Below, one piece after another: positions 12,001 through 23,150 of a stretch of DNA of 64,000 bases. Source of the DNA: Odontocerum albicorne (taxonomy: Eukaryota; Arthropoda; Insecta; Trichoptera; Odontoceridae). Within the stretch, counting starts at the first letter, position 1, and the number at the start of each line of letters is the position of its first letter. The DNA lies in contig OX463856.1 in NCBI GenBank assembly GCA_949825065.1, forward strand, positions 21,386,632 through 21,450,631, written 5' to 3'. The notes beneath the pieces are model-generated. The model saw only the letters and a list, made by a program, of their open reading frames with translations. It searched no databases and was not told where the DNA came from. The position numbers and the translations under genes are program-made.

Positions 12001-12985
12001 ATGGTTTAAATAATTGAAATTTACTCAACCTTAAATAAAGAAAAGAAATAAATAGAAATTAAAAGGGGTCGTAACAGTACCAAAAATCCAATGGTCATAC
12101 GAATTATCAGACAGAGTGTCCCAAAAGTAGCGAACCAAAATTTTCATTTTTAACTAAAAAATATTATTTTGTTTTTTATTAAATCATGTATTTCATCCAA
12201 CCCTATGAAAGTTTATCACTCACTTAACCAATTTAAATTTTTTATTTTATAAATTTTAATCCGAGTAGCTAATTAGTTCTGAGAAAAAATGGTCAGAGTG
12301 GAAAAGGCCGCTTTCGACGACCTTATATTTACGATCGTCTATCGTATCGCTTACGGTCTTGTGAATCTATTGTTAACCTCTTTACACATGAATTAATTCA
12401 AAAGTTTTAAAAATACATTTTTCCTTGTGAGTGTATCATTTACACTCAATGCAACATTATGTCGTATTAGTTTAGATAGATGGCAAAACGTTTAAATTCG
12501 ATAGTTCAGTATCCTACATATAATTTGTTATCATTGGGAACAGAAATATACGAGCTCCACAAAGTTTTTTATAAAATGTCTGAAGACTTCAATTCACCAT
12601 GTCGTAAATAATTGTAATACGTTTGTCTGTCACTTGATGGTACCCAATTAATAAAAATATTATTTAAAGGGGATTTGGTCTGGTTTAAAAGTTCGTCCAG
12701 TAATACATAATACTACAATTTGGTAATATAGCCAACATATATGAATATATGATTACGAACTATGAGATACGTGCCTAATCCAATGGTTTTTCTCCAGAAG
12801 GCACGATTAATGGGGTCAAAGACAGTGTGGTCTCTCAGCCACGCTCTTCGAAGTGTCCACTTAACCATTTTAGATAAGTTAAAGCTGATATACGAATGGA
12901 AGGATGAAAATTAAGATTGTATTGGTGTTCTCGTTTTTATTCGAGTTGCTCCGTAAGGTCCAATTTTTTTTCAACATTGCAGGTT
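9076..12985. other. Long AT-rich stretch, no gene recognised
   Basis: Scattered frames of 60-85 codons without motifs. A short sequence, GAAGAGCGTGGCTGA with flanks, at ~9400 recurs in reverse at ~12830. GGCCAGACATTCTGGCCC at 10970 and GGCCAGGGAGTCTGGCCC at 11022 are small inverted repeats 50 bp apart. Otherwise nothing is supportable. Confidence 0.4.
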
Positions 12986-13384
12986 GATTTGTGATCAATA
13001 CTTATCTACGGCACAGGTGCAAAGACTGTAGCAATCGGTGGATGGGATGGCTGCCGCTCAATGCTCGGAGAATTCAGCTCATGGTGAAAAGTCGCAGGTC
13101 GGTGAAGGGTAGAAGAGATTCCTCTTTAGCAGGTCTCTTTAGATGGTCGCAAGTAAAAGGCAGTAGACAGAGTGAACTGAGAATGCATTTTTTACGTTTG
13201 ACGCACTTTATGTGCAGCAAATCGCTCATTGCAAGCGCCTGTTTCCGCCCGTGCATGCTGTCATGACTTGCGAAATATCACAATTTTCGAAAGTTTTTCG
13301 CATGTGTGGGCCGGCCGACTTGTGATACGGTCTCGCGATGGCCGCGCATAAGGAACATTTCCATTACGGTCGCGACATAGCACG
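12986..13384. other. Relatively GC-rich segment upstream of LINE A
   Basis: Base composition is visibly richer in G+C than the surroundings, with CpG-containing words such as GGCCGGCCGACTTGTGATAC. A 91-codon frame (12991-13266 plus) is rich in Arg and Lys but shows no domain I recognise. It may be a transferred or transposon-derived piece. Confidence 0.3.
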
Positions 13385-14450
13385 AACTTACTCATAAATC
13401 CTAAGAAGTCTCAAGCGATCCTCATTGGCAGCCCTCAGCTTCTCGGTAAATTCAACACTGACTTACTTCCTCCAATATTACTTGATGGCTCTATCATACC
13501 ATTACATAAAACTGTTAAAAACCTAGGAGTGCTAATAGATACACTCTCTCATGGCGAGATCAAATAAATGAGGTAAGCCGAAGGATCTTCTTCAGCCTTC
13601 GTTCCCTTAAAGTGTTGCAAAGATTCCTACCAATTAAAACCAAAATTTTACTCGTACAGTCTCTGCTCTTTCCGATTCTAGACTATGCAGACGTATGTTA
13701 CTTGGATGTTACAGAGGAACAACTGGACAAATTACAGCGTCTTCAAAATGTGTGTCTAAGATTTATTTTCAACCTACGAAAGTACGATCATATAACTTCA
13801 TACCAGAAGGCATTGAACTGGTTGAATGTTAGAAATAGACACATACTGTTTCTATTGTATAATATCCTTAACTGTCCCGCCACACCCTCTTATCTCGCCG
13901 AAATTTTTCAGCGTCTTTCCAATCATGGATTAGCGCTACGCTCAAACAGAGATTGTTTATTGGCCTTTCCAGTTCATCGCTCTTCTTTCTTTACGTCGTC
14001 CTTTACTGTCCATGCAGTGAGACTCTGGAATCAGTTACAAACCAATATAAGACTCGCTCTGTCCTTGACATGCTTTAAGAAGCGACTGAAAAAACTCTTA
14101 ATTTCTAGTCGGTAAAATAACGTGTTTGATTCCTGATTTTTATTTTCCTTTCCTCTCCACCATCTTTTCCTTTCCTTTTGATTGATGATATCTCAATTTA
14201 TATGAAAAATAATGTTCGGGTGATTGTCCGTCTTTGTGGGATTCGTGGGCATGTTCTCGCGTATATGTTTATGGATTTCGTGGGGATGGATAGTCATTTG
14301 AATGATTTATGCGACCACGTACTCGTAACTTGCTACATTTACTTTTGTCTGGTTGGTTGGAAGAGATTGCCACCTGGCAATAAGCCCGCCAGATTGTATT
14401 GCAATAAAAGTGTTAAATAAATAAATAAAATAAATAAAAAAAAAAAAAAA
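13385..14450 (+). pseudogene. LINE A: 5'-truncated non-LTR retrotransposon, RT C-terminal part and 3' UTR
   Basis: The first frame from 13385 reads Asn-Pro-Lys-Lys-Ser-Gln-Ala-Ile-Leu-Ile-Gly, then Val-Lys-Asn-Leu-Gly-Val-Leu-Ile-Asp, a typical segment after the reverse-transcriptase catalytic box. A frameshift near 13549 moves the reading to Trp-Arg-Asp-Gln-Ile-Asn-Glu-Val and on through Leu-Phe-Pro-Ile-Leu-Asp-Tyr-Ala-Asp-Val and Leu-Gln-Arg-Leu-Gln-Asn to the stop at 14113-14115. The last 167 codons are open. The pattern fits Jockey/CR1-type LINEs. The catalytic YxDD box and endonuclease are absent (5' truncation). The 3' UTR carries the segment shared with SINE1 (14350-14405) and ends in an AAATAAATAAATAAAATAAA tail. 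Confidence 0.85.
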
Positions 14451-14459
14451 CCCCAACAA

Positions 14460-15520
14460 ACAAAATTATTACATAAAGACATTAAAAAAATTAAGAATTT
14501 ACATATTAAAAATACCAATATTACACTTATATAAACAAACAAGAAAACAAATACATTATATGTTTTAGGTGATGCACATGTCCAATACAACTTCCATAAA
14601 ACTTTAGGTGTTGAAGCTCACTAACTTTTGTTGGTATTTGGTTATTATCAATCGCGCAACACATCCATATATAACAAAGTTTAGTTTGAGCTTTAAAATA
14701 AATATGAGTTTTATTTAAAATTGAATTTGATATGTTACGTTCCCCCACTGCTCCACGGTCTCGTATTACGTACGAAGCGTTGGTCCGGAATCGTAGATTA
14801 AACCTGAATCCCTTCACCTTTCCTTGTTGCCTTATTTATGTGACGCCAGTGGAATCTTGTGTGTTCTCGCTTGATTTATTCATTTATTTATTCTTATGTT
14901 TACGCTACGCCACTGATCCGAGATAAATTTGGACGTATATATGCTGAAAAATCCAACCCTGAAAAACAGATTTTTTTTTAGTTCATTTGAAATTTCAAAC
15001 AAGTATACCTCGTTCGTAAACACACGAACTAAGTATTTTACATTCAATAATACGCAGTCTATAAAATGTTCTTTTTAGGGAAGTTCAGCCTAAAATGATA
15101 TTCCATATAAACGTAGATGATGGTAAATAGTCATATAAGAATACTTGATTATGTACTCAAGCATTTAAGGGATGGACAGTGCAAACTAAAAGTTTAAAAG
15201 TGGTGTATTTTACACTTGTCCAATCACTGATAGTCAATGGAATCATGGATTGTGTAGGTTGTATAAGTTCAGATTCGATCATCTGTCAAAGGTTCATAAA
15301 GTAGCGTTTTTGTATTGGCTTTATTTTCATTTAATGATAAACCTACAATTTTTTTCTTAAACCTTATGGTAATTTTTTTAAATGAGATAAAAATATATTG
15401 TTATCTGAATCAAAACCATATATATTGAAACAAAAATATTGATGCAAGAATGTCCAACAAGACACGGGCAATCGGCTAGTTAGTTGGATCCCGAACACAT
15501 AACGCCTAATTAGCAATACT
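14460..15520. other. Intergenic, nothing recognised
   Basis: Short frames only, without motifs. No repeat family recognised except a general AT bias. Confidence 0.4.
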
Positions 15521-15835
15521 ATGTTTCAAGTTATAGTGACTACAATTCATCTGCTCAGCCAATTCTACGGTGGTTTGATGGGGATCTTCATGAATAATAT
15601 GGTTTAAGCGGTCCTCATCGAAGTCCACCGGTCGTCCGGAACGCTCCATGTCTTTCAGGTCGAAATTACCGTCTTTGAAACGCAAAAACTATCGACGAGC
15701 TGTCCTTTCATTTATAGCATCTTCACCGTATACTTCGCAAATATCGCGAACAACTTTGGTAGCTTTATTCCCTCGATTGAACGCGAACAGAAGGAGGTGT
15801 CGAAAATGCTCACTTTCGTCTACTTGACATTCCAT
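15521..15835 (-). pseudogene. Mariner transposase N-terminal fragment (second mariner lineage)
   Basis: From the ATG at 15835 the minus strand encodes Met-Glu-Cys-Gln-Val-Asp, then His-Phe-Arg-His-Leu-Leu-Leu-Phe and Val-Tyr-Gly-Glu-Asp-Ala-Ile, the start of the mariner helix-turn-helix region. The expected Trp after Thr-Ala-Arg-Arg is a TAG at 15689-15691. The same frame continues with Phe-Leu-Arg-Phe-Lys-Asp-Gly-Asn-Phe-Asp-Leu, Arg-Ser-Gly-Arg-Pro and Glu-Leu-Ala-Glu-Gln-Met-Asn-Cys. It stops where the second HTH should finish; no catalytic domain remains. It differs clearly from the intact mariner at 26938, so it is another mariner subfamily. Confidence 0.88.
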
Positions 15836-16189
15836 TTTGAAGGCTTGTAATGAAATAAAATAATATATGTAACGTAAAAGCAAATACAATATCTTTTAGG
15901 GCAGAAAATTTTCTTTCGAATGACGTATAACCTTTAACATTTTCTTTTACTTTTGGTGCTCATTTTTAAATTTGGAAAAAAACGGACACAACTTATGTTA
16001 ACACCTAATTTAACTGTATCTTGTGTAGTAAAAAAAAAGATAAAGTGGGAATGAGATCTTATTTACATGTACTCGTATGTGTACCCATATACGTCCAGTT
16101 AGTATTGTTTTAATCTAGAAGATTTAAACAAAATATAATTTTGTTTCTTTAAAGTTTTCCACCTTTCTATCCCTGGACTTTTTTTTGTT

Positions 16190-16620
16190 ATATTTTTTAT
16201 CTGTCAATCATTATCGTCATCGTTGCTGAACCTCGTTGTCGAGGATACGCTCGCTATTCCAGCGTCAAGTCAGTCGGAAAGCAAAGCTGTGCAGTTAATT
16301 TTTTTTGAGTGAGTGCCGTTGCACAACAGCAAACTCACCGACCACACCGCTGTACTGGATCCGATGGCAAACCGAAGTGAGACGATCGGAACAAATCAGT
16401 ATGTTTTTTTCTCTTTTCTTTCCCTTTTTTTTCAAATAATAAAGATTAACGAAGTCATAGCTATCCTTATACCCCCAAATACAAGGCGGAAAAAATCCGC
16501 CTAGTATTTGGGGGTATAATTATATCATTCGAGGGGAGTAGCATAGCACGGGGTTCGAACCGGCGACCTTCCGCTCGGAAGTTTGGTCTGTTACCGCGCG
16601 GCCACGCACCTCTGTCAATA
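16190..16620 (-). repeat. SINE2: tRNA-headed repeat, full-length-like copy
   Basis: The minus strand starts at ~16615 with a tRNA-like head: GGTGCGTGGCCGCGCGGTAA (A-box region), then CCGGTTCGAACCCCG (B box, near consensus). A ~330-bp body follows with CTTCGGTTTGCCATCGGATC and ends in a GAC/GAT-rich segment. Copies occur at 29518-29930 (plus), 34615-34800 (minus) and 36775-36850 (head only, minus). This copy alone carries the inserted palindrome at 16467-16519. It abuts a LINE B end on its right. Confidence 0.7.
16467..16519. repeat. 24-bp stem hairpin inside SINE2
   Basis: Arms 16467-16490 and 16496-16519 are inverted repeats with one mismatch around an AAAAA loop; the outer part reads TTATACCCCCAAATAC. 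The SINE2 copies at 29610 and 34720 have only one arm-like CCTTATACCC block at this place, so the palindrome is specific to this copy. Confidence 0.85.
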
Positions 16621-16624
16621 ATTC

Positions 16625-16698
16625 TTAGTGCTCTTGAGAGGAGTTTGCCCTCTAAACGTCTCAATATAAATTGTTATTTCATTATTATTGTTATTATT
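16625..16698 (+). repeat. LINE B 3' terminus
   Basis: Carries the family end: GGAGTTTGCCCTCTAAACG, then CAATATAAATTGTTATTT, then an ATTATTATTGTTATTATT tail. Only the last ~75 bp are present. Confidence 0.65.
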
Positions 16699-16699
16699 C

Positions 16700-17630
16700 A
16701 AACAATTTCATGACTATCCGAGAAAATCCAAATTAAAAGGGGTATATTATACTTTCTCCAAATTAAAAGGGATACACAAAAACAAGGGATAAACTATCTT
16801 CTAAAGTTTAGAACCTAAACTAAACTAGGACCTAAACTATTATTATTCCGTAAGACGCTCCCAAAAAGTTTGTTTAGCAAAAAATGGGAAAAGTCATCAT
16901 TGGTGCTGATGAAGGAGCTGATCTGATAATCTGATAGGCAATCCCTCGAGATCGATTATATATTTTTTTAAATCGCTAAACAAGAAAATAAAATGTTCTT
17001 ATATTAATATTTTCCGAATGTTGTATTATACATAATCGAATTTACATAATATTCAGTAACATTTGTAAGACCGTTGAATGATATTCATTTTCAAACAACA
17101 ATGTTCAAATTTCAAAGAAATCTTATAAGGCAAGTCTAAGAAAATATTTGATGTATATTAAAAAGATATTTGGTGAAATCTTCGCCCTTAGAATATTTCC
17201 TCCCTTGAATTTATGTAAAATCATTCTCAGAAAACAAATATTTCGAGAAAGTTGTAAGTCTATTATTATACATTTATGTATAATATATTTTTCAAAATGT
17301 TATTTTAGTTTCGTTTTCATAAATAATCATGAAACCTTTTTTGAACGAATAATTAATTAAAAGCCTAATTATTTTGGAAATCTCGTTTAATGGTTACTAA
17401 TATTTAATTTAATAATTCCATTTTATAGAACTTAGGGCTGCAAAAATCTTTTTCTTTTAAAATTTGTATTTTTTTTAAATTTTATATAAAGGCAATCCAC
17501 CCACGCGATGATTTGTGCCATAACTGTTATAGCCTAAAATTATATCAAAAAGAGTCAACCTAAAACATTTCATTTTTATTTTAATACTGCAATGTAACAT
17601 AAATACGTCTGGCGAATTTATTTATTTATT
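16700..17630. other. AT-rich stretch, nothing recognised
   Basis: A small duplication (CCAAATTAAAAGGGGTATA / CCAAATTAAAAGGGATACA, ~16730-16770) is the only structure noted. Confidence 0.4.
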
Positions 17631-17634
17631 GACA

Positions 17635-18260
17635 AGACTTCGTACTACAGTGGAACCAGTCTTTTAGGTTCTCCAACCAGGGGTTTCCTCTTCTTCTGGT
17701 ACTTAGTTTTCCTTGTACCTTTCCCTGCAATATGACTTGGATATTCTCAAATGTGTTTCCTCTCATGATATGTCCAGTCTTTGCCTTTTAATGCGAGTGA
17801 GCTTTTTTTCTCTTTTTTCATGCGTCTGAAAACCTCTTCGTTGCGCACGTTATCAACCCAGATTTTTTTTAACATTCTCTTGTAACTCTATATTTCAAAT
17901 GATTCCATCCACTTTGCGATGACTTGGGTGTGTGTCCTAGTATTCACAACATAAAGAAATAGAAGATGCAATTCAAGATTGAAGTCTTCACACAGAGAAT
18001 ATTTTCCATATTGAAGAAATAATTCCGTACCATCTCAATCCTGGTTCTTATTCCTAGGGATGATCCTATTAATCATTAAGCCAGCATCCCAGATATTTCT
18101 TCAGCGATCTATTTGACTGGTGATTTCCCTTACTGATAATAGTATATTTAGTGTTTACAATATTCATTGGCAGTCGTTTATTGCTCCATGTTACACTTAT
18201 TTTATTCATAAGTCTTTGCAGGCTTTCTATATTACCTGTCATCATCAGCATATCGAAGAG
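17635..18260 (-). pseudogene. LINE relic (reverse transcriptase to C-terminal end)
   Basis: Minus strand 18251-18069 encodes Asn-Ile-Glu-Ser-Leu-Gln-Arg-Leu-Met-Asn-Lys-Ile-Ser, then Asn-Thr-Lys-Tyr-Thr-Ile-Ile-Ser-Lys, matching the segment just after the RT YxDD box; the box itself is damaged. Further on, near 17770-17650, Thr-Gly-His-Ile-Met-Arg, Gly-Lys-Val-Gln-Gly-Lys and Trp-Leu-Glu-Asn-Leu-Lys-Asp-Trp resemble the C-terminal basic region common to many LINEs. Frames are broken throughout. Confidence 0.65.
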
Positions 18261-18264
18261 GTGT

Positions 18265-18545
18265 AAAAATGAGTGAAGTAAATGTATGTGGACTTCTGTA
18301 TGTAGATAACAAGGTTATACTTGCTGAAAATAAAGGCGATTTAAGGGATGTGATACGTGAGCCATGTGAGAGATCTCTAATAAAATGTTTGAAAATAATT
18401 GTAACTAAATCAAAGGTTATGGTTATAGAAATATGTGTGGTAAAAATTATGTGCGATGTATGAGTTAACTCAAAAAAACACGAGCAGGTTGATCAGTTCT
18501 ATTGTCTAAGCAGTATGTTTAAGTTTAATGAGCAATATGTTTACG
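18265..18545 (+). pseudogene. LINE relic with mutated RT catalytic box
   Basis: The frame from 18269 reads Cys-Gly-Leu-Leu-Tyr-Val-Asp-Asn-Lys-Val-Ile-Leu-Ala-Glu-Asn, the place of the Tyr-Ala-Asp-Asp catalytic motif in reverse transcriptases. The second catalytic Asp is Asn here. It continues with Cys-Leu-Lys-Ile-Ile-Val-Thr-Lys-Ser-Lys-Val-Met-Val, then a stop. It lies head to head with the relic at 17635-18260. After 18480, GAGCAGGTTGATCAGTTCTATTG-like sequence matches 34195-34225 of a LINE C copy. Confidence 0.65.
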
Positions 18546-18955
18546 TTTAAAAAAAGATAACGAATCTGAATTTATTGCCAAAACTTTTGACGAAACACTG
18601 CATGCCTCTTTAAAAAAAGGTAACAAGTCTAGATTTATTACCAAACCACCGCATGCCTATTTTAAAAAAAAGATAACAAATCTAATTTGATTACCCAAAA
18701 CTTTTGACAAACCACTGTATGCTCTTTTTAAAAAAAGTCAACAAATCTTAATTTATTGTCCAAAACTATTCACGAAACACTGCATGCTTCTTTAAAAACG
18801 GTAACAAATCTTAATTTATTGTCCGAGACTATTGAACCACTGCAAACCCTTATAAAAAAGGTAAGAAAACTGAATTAATTGACGAACAACTGCATGTCCC
18901 TTTCAAAAAAGGTAACAACTCTGATTTTATTGCCCAAAACTCTTTTTACACTTTC
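18545..18955. repeat. Tandem array, ~60-65 bp unit, 6-7 copies
   Basis: Repeats of a unit containing AAAAAAGGTAACAAATCT, ATTTATTGCCCAAAACTTTT, and CACTGCATGCCTCTTTAAA, with variable unit length from small deletions. Noncoding. Confidence 0.9.
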
Positions 18956-20175
18956 TCGATTCCTTTAAATTGTCATTGACACAGATCATCCTCATTATAG
19001 GATGGAATGCCAAATTAATATAAAAAGACATATTTGTCTCGTACCATTTCACAGACGGTTCTTTTTTTATATAACTATTTATTTTGATATACAAAGCATA
19101 TTAAATTGATATGTAATTAGTTTTTTATATTATTTCATATATTTCCATTTGAAATAGGCAAATATTGATATTAAATAAGCTTTTGTTTCGTATTGTGTTA
19201 AATATTTTGATGCTGAATAGTAAATGAACTCTGATGGAAATTATTGAAATCGCAAAAACCACCATTGAAATTTCAAAACACCATCATTGAAATTTTGGAC
19301 AGCTTTATTAAAATTGCGAGAGAGAGCTTCACGCAAATTGTTATGCATTGCTCATGCTTGTTGGGGTATCATAAACATTACACCAATATTTCGCTTTACA
19401 ACTATTTAAACTGAATTTCAGTGGACTCACTTTACAGAGAAAATTGTACATCTTTACGTATAATTCCGTGCACATGTCCAAATAATGTCCTTTTCGTGTT
19501 ACTCAAACATCTGTTTTATCCAACCATTAATTTCTAAAGTCTTCATTCGTATTCATTTTATACATTGACAATTCACAATTTATTTCAAAATGCATGCATC
19601 TATCTCCACAGCATTAATCTTATATCCTTCTTCTGCCAAGTTCAAATCACACTTCATTTTATCAAGGTGGGTACCAGCACCGTATAGTTAGTTGTCACTT
19701 TTGTTACTTTTAATACATCGCGATCGGTGAAAATATTGCAATCAAAAATATTTTTAACAATTAACAGACCTTACAAACATGCCGTTGGAATAATTGGATA
19801 TTAAAAAGTCTTAAAAACAAAGCAAGTATGTATAAGAAACAAAAAAATGGCGTAATAAGTATATGCTTCTAAAGTTTAATGGCCGCTAATTCATATAAAA
19901 TGATCGAAAGTTTAATAGCTTAACAGAATGGCATGTTAAATTGTTTGAGACTCGTGAAGAACGTTTTTTAATACGAGATACAGTTATACATCCGTAAGAA
20001 AAACACAATAGTATAAAAAGTAATATTGGTAATTAGATTTTATTTGTTCTGAATCCAACAACCTAGGCAATAATTGCCCGTATCTTATTAGGTATCCTTA
20101 CATCAATATTCTCATTTCAATATATCATTCCGGTACATTTTTATCTTAATCGAAACAATTATCAGAAGATTAGAT
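18956..20175. other. AT-rich, with a LINE C fragment at ~19490-19680
   Basis: At 19490-19680 the plus strand shows CATGTCCAAATAATGTCC, then ATCCAACCATTAATTTC and ATGCATGCATCTATCTCCAC, an antisense LINE C coding end in degraded form. The rest gives nothing supportable. Confidence 0.4.
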
Positions 20176-20179
20176 GCAT

Positions 20180-20650
20180 TTGTTTTTTATTTATATATGA
20201 CAAGAAATTTTATAAATATATGATTTGTGAAAAAAACAACAGGTAATTTAATGTGGACACACAATTTTACAATAAAAACAATAGGTAATTTAATGCGGAC
20301 ACACAATTTTACAATAAAAACAATAGGTAATTTAATGTGGACACACAATTTTACAATAAAAACAATAGGTAATTTAATGTGGACACACAATTTTACAATA
20401 AAAACAATAGGTAATTTAATGTGGTCACACAATTTAACAATAAAAACAATAGGTAATTTAATGTGGACACACAATTTTACAATAAAAACAATAGGTAATT
20501 TAATGTGGACACACAATTTTAATGTATCAGGGTTTGTCGTCTGTAAAATAGGCTTTTGTCTGTATCTTACTTAGGACATATACGATAAAATGAAAAAATA
20601 AATTGATATTTCTTTCCGATTTTCGATTATATTATACAATACCCTCATAC
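20180..20650 (-). repeat. R1 copy with internal 42-bp tandem expansion
   Basis: An R1 copy whose central segment has been amplified: a 42-bp unit (CAATAGGTAATTTAATGTGG plus ACACACAATTTTAC plus AATAAAAA) repeats about seven times between 20240 and 20515, ending in GTAATTTAATGTGGACAC. Because 42 is divisible by three, both strands show >100-codon repeating frames; these are artefacts. Upstream homology to 2660-2715 continues to ~20645. Confidence 0.9.
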
Positions 20651-21245
20651 AATGCATACTCTCATCAACTTGATGAACAGTGACACTCAATTACAAATGT
20701 ATACACGACGCGAATCAAACCCCTCACACTTCATCACTCCAGACAGGTCAAATAGTTCATCCCATAATGTGCCGTACATAATCATCAAAAACACACCACA
20801 CTCAAGAGTTCATACAAACGTTTGCTACAAGTCATTCAAATTGTTGTGGGATTTCTCAAAAATAAAATGAGATCTCTCAAAAAAAAAAAAGCTTGTTGTG
20901 ACCATTTTGATGGCTCAAAGCGGGAATTTCGCGTTTGATAATTGATTCGCGTCCATGTTGTAAAAAATTTGCGACCACGTGTATTTTGGGCTGTCCAGTC
21001 GCCGTGGGTCAAAGATAAGGTAAGCCGCCTAACAAAGGATCCATTAAGGTACTATCCCCGGTCCCTTCAAACGATTATTTTAAATGTTACATTGTAATAA
21101 ATGTTAGATGGCTTTTGGTCGAATTTGCAAACAATCAACCTAAAAAAGATTTCTCTTTATTCAGAGTGGTGATTATAGAATGTTCTAATATAAACCTTTT
21201 AATCTACCATATTTGATCAATTTCTAAAAAGTACAGATTGTCTAT
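20651..21245. other. Intergenic, nothing recognised
   Basis: No domain-bearing frame. A 14-bp A run lies at 20878-20891. Confidence 0.4.
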
Positions 21246-21249
21246 GGGT

Positions 21250-21680
21250 CTTAATCATCCCCACCATCACGCAATGACCGTATTGAGGTAAGCAGATAGA
21301 ACAGATGTCCACTTAATTCTATCCTGGCACCCATCTTTCGTATTTTCTACTTTTTTACTTCTCGCAATGTATATTCTCCTACTATAAAGACATTTTACAC
21401 CTCTCTCTTCAGAATTTGATTGGCTTGATCATGACACGCTATTCTTGGTATTTTCATTTCTATTACCTTCTATACTACCCGTAAAGATATTTTTTTATGA
21501 ATTTTTCATTATTCAGTCTTTCTACGTAGCTGAACTATCTCTAAAACTTTTTTTTAGTTCAAAATACTGCATAATGTGCTTATTCGCATTCTTACTTAAT
21601 TTTCCCATTATTCATTCTATCATAGATTATTTTTCCGCACATTGTTCGCAACTCTCAGCTCCGAAGATTATATAGAACAC
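21250..21680 (-). pseudogene. Possible degraded LINE C-type C-terminal end
   Basis: The plus strand has TTTGATTGGCTTGATCATGA and TACGTAGCTGAACTATCTC at the spacing of the antisense 'Asp-Gln' and 'Trp-Phe-Gly-His' segments in LINE C relics. Similarity is weak. Confidence 0.3.
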
Positions 21681-22264
21681 ATCTTTAAATAAATTCTGGT
21701 GGTTTGTTATATTTTTTTCTCCAAGAAACGGACCATGTATGTTTTATATGGAAAACATATTCAATAGTTTCTTCCATTAAACCCAGTACCGATGTACTGT
21801 AAAAGCGTGTTTAAATCCACTGAACATTCCATGGTTCAGTAAATTTTGATGATATAATATACATATATAACAGTTTTGAAGTAAACTGTAGTTAGAAACG
21901 TTTTATTAAAATTCACGATGCAAAAACTACGAGCTTTTATTTTAATTAAAAAAGATATGAATTTTCATGAATCGCCCGCTACAAAAGTCACATTGGTGAT
22001 GAATGCATTTGAATTTAATTTAAGATATTATTTTTAAATAAAACATTTTTTCGGACACATACTTGTTTGTTTGAAAGTTTCTTAATAATCATTTTGGCTT
22101 TTTGTCTCACTTGATACACTAATGTAGGTGTTTATTCTAAAACTTTCACTAAGTGGAAAATTTTTAGTATGTTTTGTTAAAAATACTTAAGTCTTACTAA
22201 TGATGTGTTATATTTTGAATTAGCTATCAATGAAATGAACTGTTGCTCATTATTACAATTCTTT
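21681..22264. other. AT-rich stretch, nothing recognised
   Basis: No supportable gene or repeat. Confidence 0.4.
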
Positions 22265-23030
22265 AAAAATTTATACGTTTTCAAAACTTTTCCGATGATC
22301 AAATTTACAATCAATTGTTATGAAAATAGCTACATCTTTTAAACTTGTCCGTTAATCAACTCAACGATGTAAAATAATGAAAACAAATACATTTTGGAAA
22401 TTTTGCCGATGATTATACGATTAATATTGAAAACAAATATATATTCAAAACGTAACTCATGATCAAATATACGATGTAGTATATTAAAAACAAATGTATC
22501 TTCAAAACTTAATCGACGATCAAATTTGCTACAAATTGTATTAAAAACGAATACATCTTCAAAATGTATCCGTCAATGAAGTTAGTAATGTAATAGAATA
22601 GAAACAAATACATTTTATAAAACTTTACTAAAAATCTTATACTCGTATATAATGAATATTTGAAACAAACACATTTTCAAAATTTAATCGATCACTAAAT
22701 ACATAATTAAAAAACGTATAAACTTGGCAATAATCAAATTTATAATGTATTCTATTGAAAACAATTATATCTTCAAAACTTAAACTACGGTCAAAATTTG
22801 CTTTTCATTATATTAAAATCCAATACATCTCCAAAATTCAACCTAAAATAAAATTTACAATTAATATTGAAAACAAACACATCTTCAAAAATCAACCGAA
22901 GATTAAATAAATATATAAGTATTATATTGAAAACTAATACATTTTCAAAACTCAACCGAAGATCAAATAAATATGTACTTAACATATGTACGAGTATTAC
23001 ATTGAAAACAAATACATATTTGAAAACATT
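22265..23030. repeat. Tandem array, ~58 bp unit, about 13 copies
   Basis: A degenerate unit with TTCAAAACTTAATCGATGAT, CAAATTTACAATGTA, and TTGAAAACAAATACATC, repeated about thirteen times with many substitutions. It ends against the Penelope-like element at 23035. Noncoding in all frames; small frames inside it come from the period. Confidence 0.9.
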
Positions 23031-23150
23031 GTAATTTGTTTAGATAAACAGTTTTTTTCACTTAACATAACGGTTTAACCCTACTGGTTTCGAGGTCAGC
23101 CATAAAGCCAGTATTTTACAATAATTTCAATCTCCAGAAGCTTCTATTAA

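Noticed and set aside
12991..13266. 91-codon Arg/Lys-rich plus-strand frame as a host gene or exon
   Set aside because: No recognisable domain or splice structure, opposed by an overlapping minus-strand frame; recorded only as a composition anomaly.
20187..20574. Repeat-protein-like frames on both strands (14-residue period)
   Set aside because: The 42-bp amplification inside an R1 retroposon is a multiple of three, so repeating frames appear automatically on both strands.
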